Source of the DNA: an uncultured Desulfovibrio sp.
GTDB lineage: Bacteria; Desulfobacterota; Desulfovibrionia; Desulfovibrionales; Desulfovibrionaceae
Length of the DNA stretch: 6,790 nt
Assembly (NCBI GenBank): GCA_946490455.1
Contig: CAMLXE010000099.1
Location: 1 to 6,790, forward strand
Direction of reading: 5' to 3'
The position numbers and the translations under genes are program-made. The notes below the pieces were generated by a model. It was given only the letters and a program-made list of their open reading frames with translations, had not been told where the DNA came from and made no database searches. The first letter of the stretch is position 1. Each line of letters starts with the position of its first letter. This document shows, in pieces, positions 6,593-6,790 of the stretch.

Positions 6593-6596
6593 ATGA
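6348..6596 (+). CDS. Possible small protein, hypothetical (82 aa)
   Basis: An 82-codon frame that I do not recognise. In its favour are a GAGGA ribosome site (6336-6340) placed 7 nt before the ATG, and a TGA stop overlapping the tonB start as ATGA (6593-6596), the same coupling seen between the methyltransferase and the binding protein. The peptide begins MLSSRTVFPVGS, is rich in Cys and His (FASHSCHGKAFSCRGDFC), and has one weakly hydrophobic stretch, LTLTFYGSVFLWGCL, near residues 53-67. Against it, the composition is unlike the neighbouring genes and another frame over the same bases reads more like protein. It could be a spurious frame. If real, its Cys and His residues might suit metal binding, but that is only a thought. 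Confidence 0.3.
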   Translation: MLSSRTVFPVGSVHVLPRYRLFASHSCHGKAFSCRGDFCPNGILKRSTALCHGLTLTFYGSVFLWGCLQKAGKGAGHGSTGQ

Positions 6597-6790
6597 TCCT
6601 TCACGAAGGTCGTATCTTTGTGCTCATGCTGGTCTTTTCCCTTCTGATACATGGTGCTGTTCTTTGGAGAACACCGGACAGGGAGACGATTTCAGCGGGT
6701 TCAGCACTTCCGCTGCACCATACTCCGGCTTCCTCCATATCAGGAGTCATACGGAGTCTTCCGTCTGAGGATTCAGAAAAGGTCGCTGCA
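6593..6790 (+). CDS. tonB: TonB energy transducer (N-terminus only)
   Basis: The first 66 codons of a gene cut by the window's right edge. After MILHEGR comes a single membrane anchor, IFVLMLVFSLLIHGAVLW, followed by a polar, Ser/Pro-containing periplasmic start (RTPDRETISAGS onward). In this frame Ser16 and His20 match E. coli TonB Ser16 and His20 in spacing and position, and IHGAV is identical to the E. coli sequence; these residues contact ExbB and are needed for energy coupling. TonB spans the periplasm and drives the outer-membrane receptor. The ATG at 6593 has GGGAG at 6579-6583. In-frame ATG 6545 or GTG 6539 could start a longer cytoplasmic N-terminus. The Pro-rich spacer and C-terminal receptor-binding domain lie outside, so the name rests on the anchor and context. 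Confidence 0.75.
   Translation, partial: MILHEGRIFVLMLVFSLLIHGAVLWRTPDRETISAGSALPLHHTPASSISGVIRSLPSEDSEKVAA

Overview
The window reads as one metal- or metallophore-uptake locus of a Gram-negative bacterium, on the + strand, behind a divergent gene on the - strand. An outer-membrane TonB-dependent receptor and a TonB protein require an outer membrane. Starts mostly carry good Shine-Dalgarno sites, and GC content looks moderate (about half, by eye). The taxonomic guess, Desulfovibrionales-like Desulfobacterota, is inference from general style and gene order only and is weak.

Layout: (1) 1-149, the 5' end of a - strand gene of the 3-hydroxyisobutyrate/beta-hydroxyacid dehydrogenase family, with a plausible - strand promoter at 217-244. 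(2) About 150-1069, an unusually long divergent intergenic region with no convincing gene. Its last ~150 bases are AT-rich and hold a 27-bp dyad at 925-951 that is the best operator candidate. (3) 1070-3154, a 694-residue TonB-dependent outer-membrane receptor with a signal peptide. (4) 3165-3194, a perfect 11-bp stem-loop between the receptor and the next gene. (5) 3207-3824, a class I SAM-dependent methyltransferase. (6) 3821-4669, 4671-5447 and 5480-6334, the periplasmic binding protein, ATPase and permease of a zinc/manganese-family (ABC-3, ZnuABC-like) importer. (7) 6335-6592, about 260 bases with three competing reading frames and no confident gene. (8) 6593-6790, the N-terminus of a TonB energy transducer, cut by the window edge.

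Working together: TonB, powered by ExbB/ExbD (not in this window), would energise the receptor to carry a metal or metal complex across the outer membrane. The binding protein would take it up in the periplasm and the ABC-3 permease and ATPase would move it into the cytoplasm. The methyltransferase overlaps the binding-protein gene by ATGA and so looks like a working part of the operon, perhaps modifying a metal-binding small molecule; that role is inference. The binding protein is unusual: the His-rich metal site of ZnuA/TroA-type proteins appears replaced by a Cys-Pro-Gly-His motif with a Glu further on, so the cargo may not be plain zinc or manganese. This is the strongest candidate for something not well described here.
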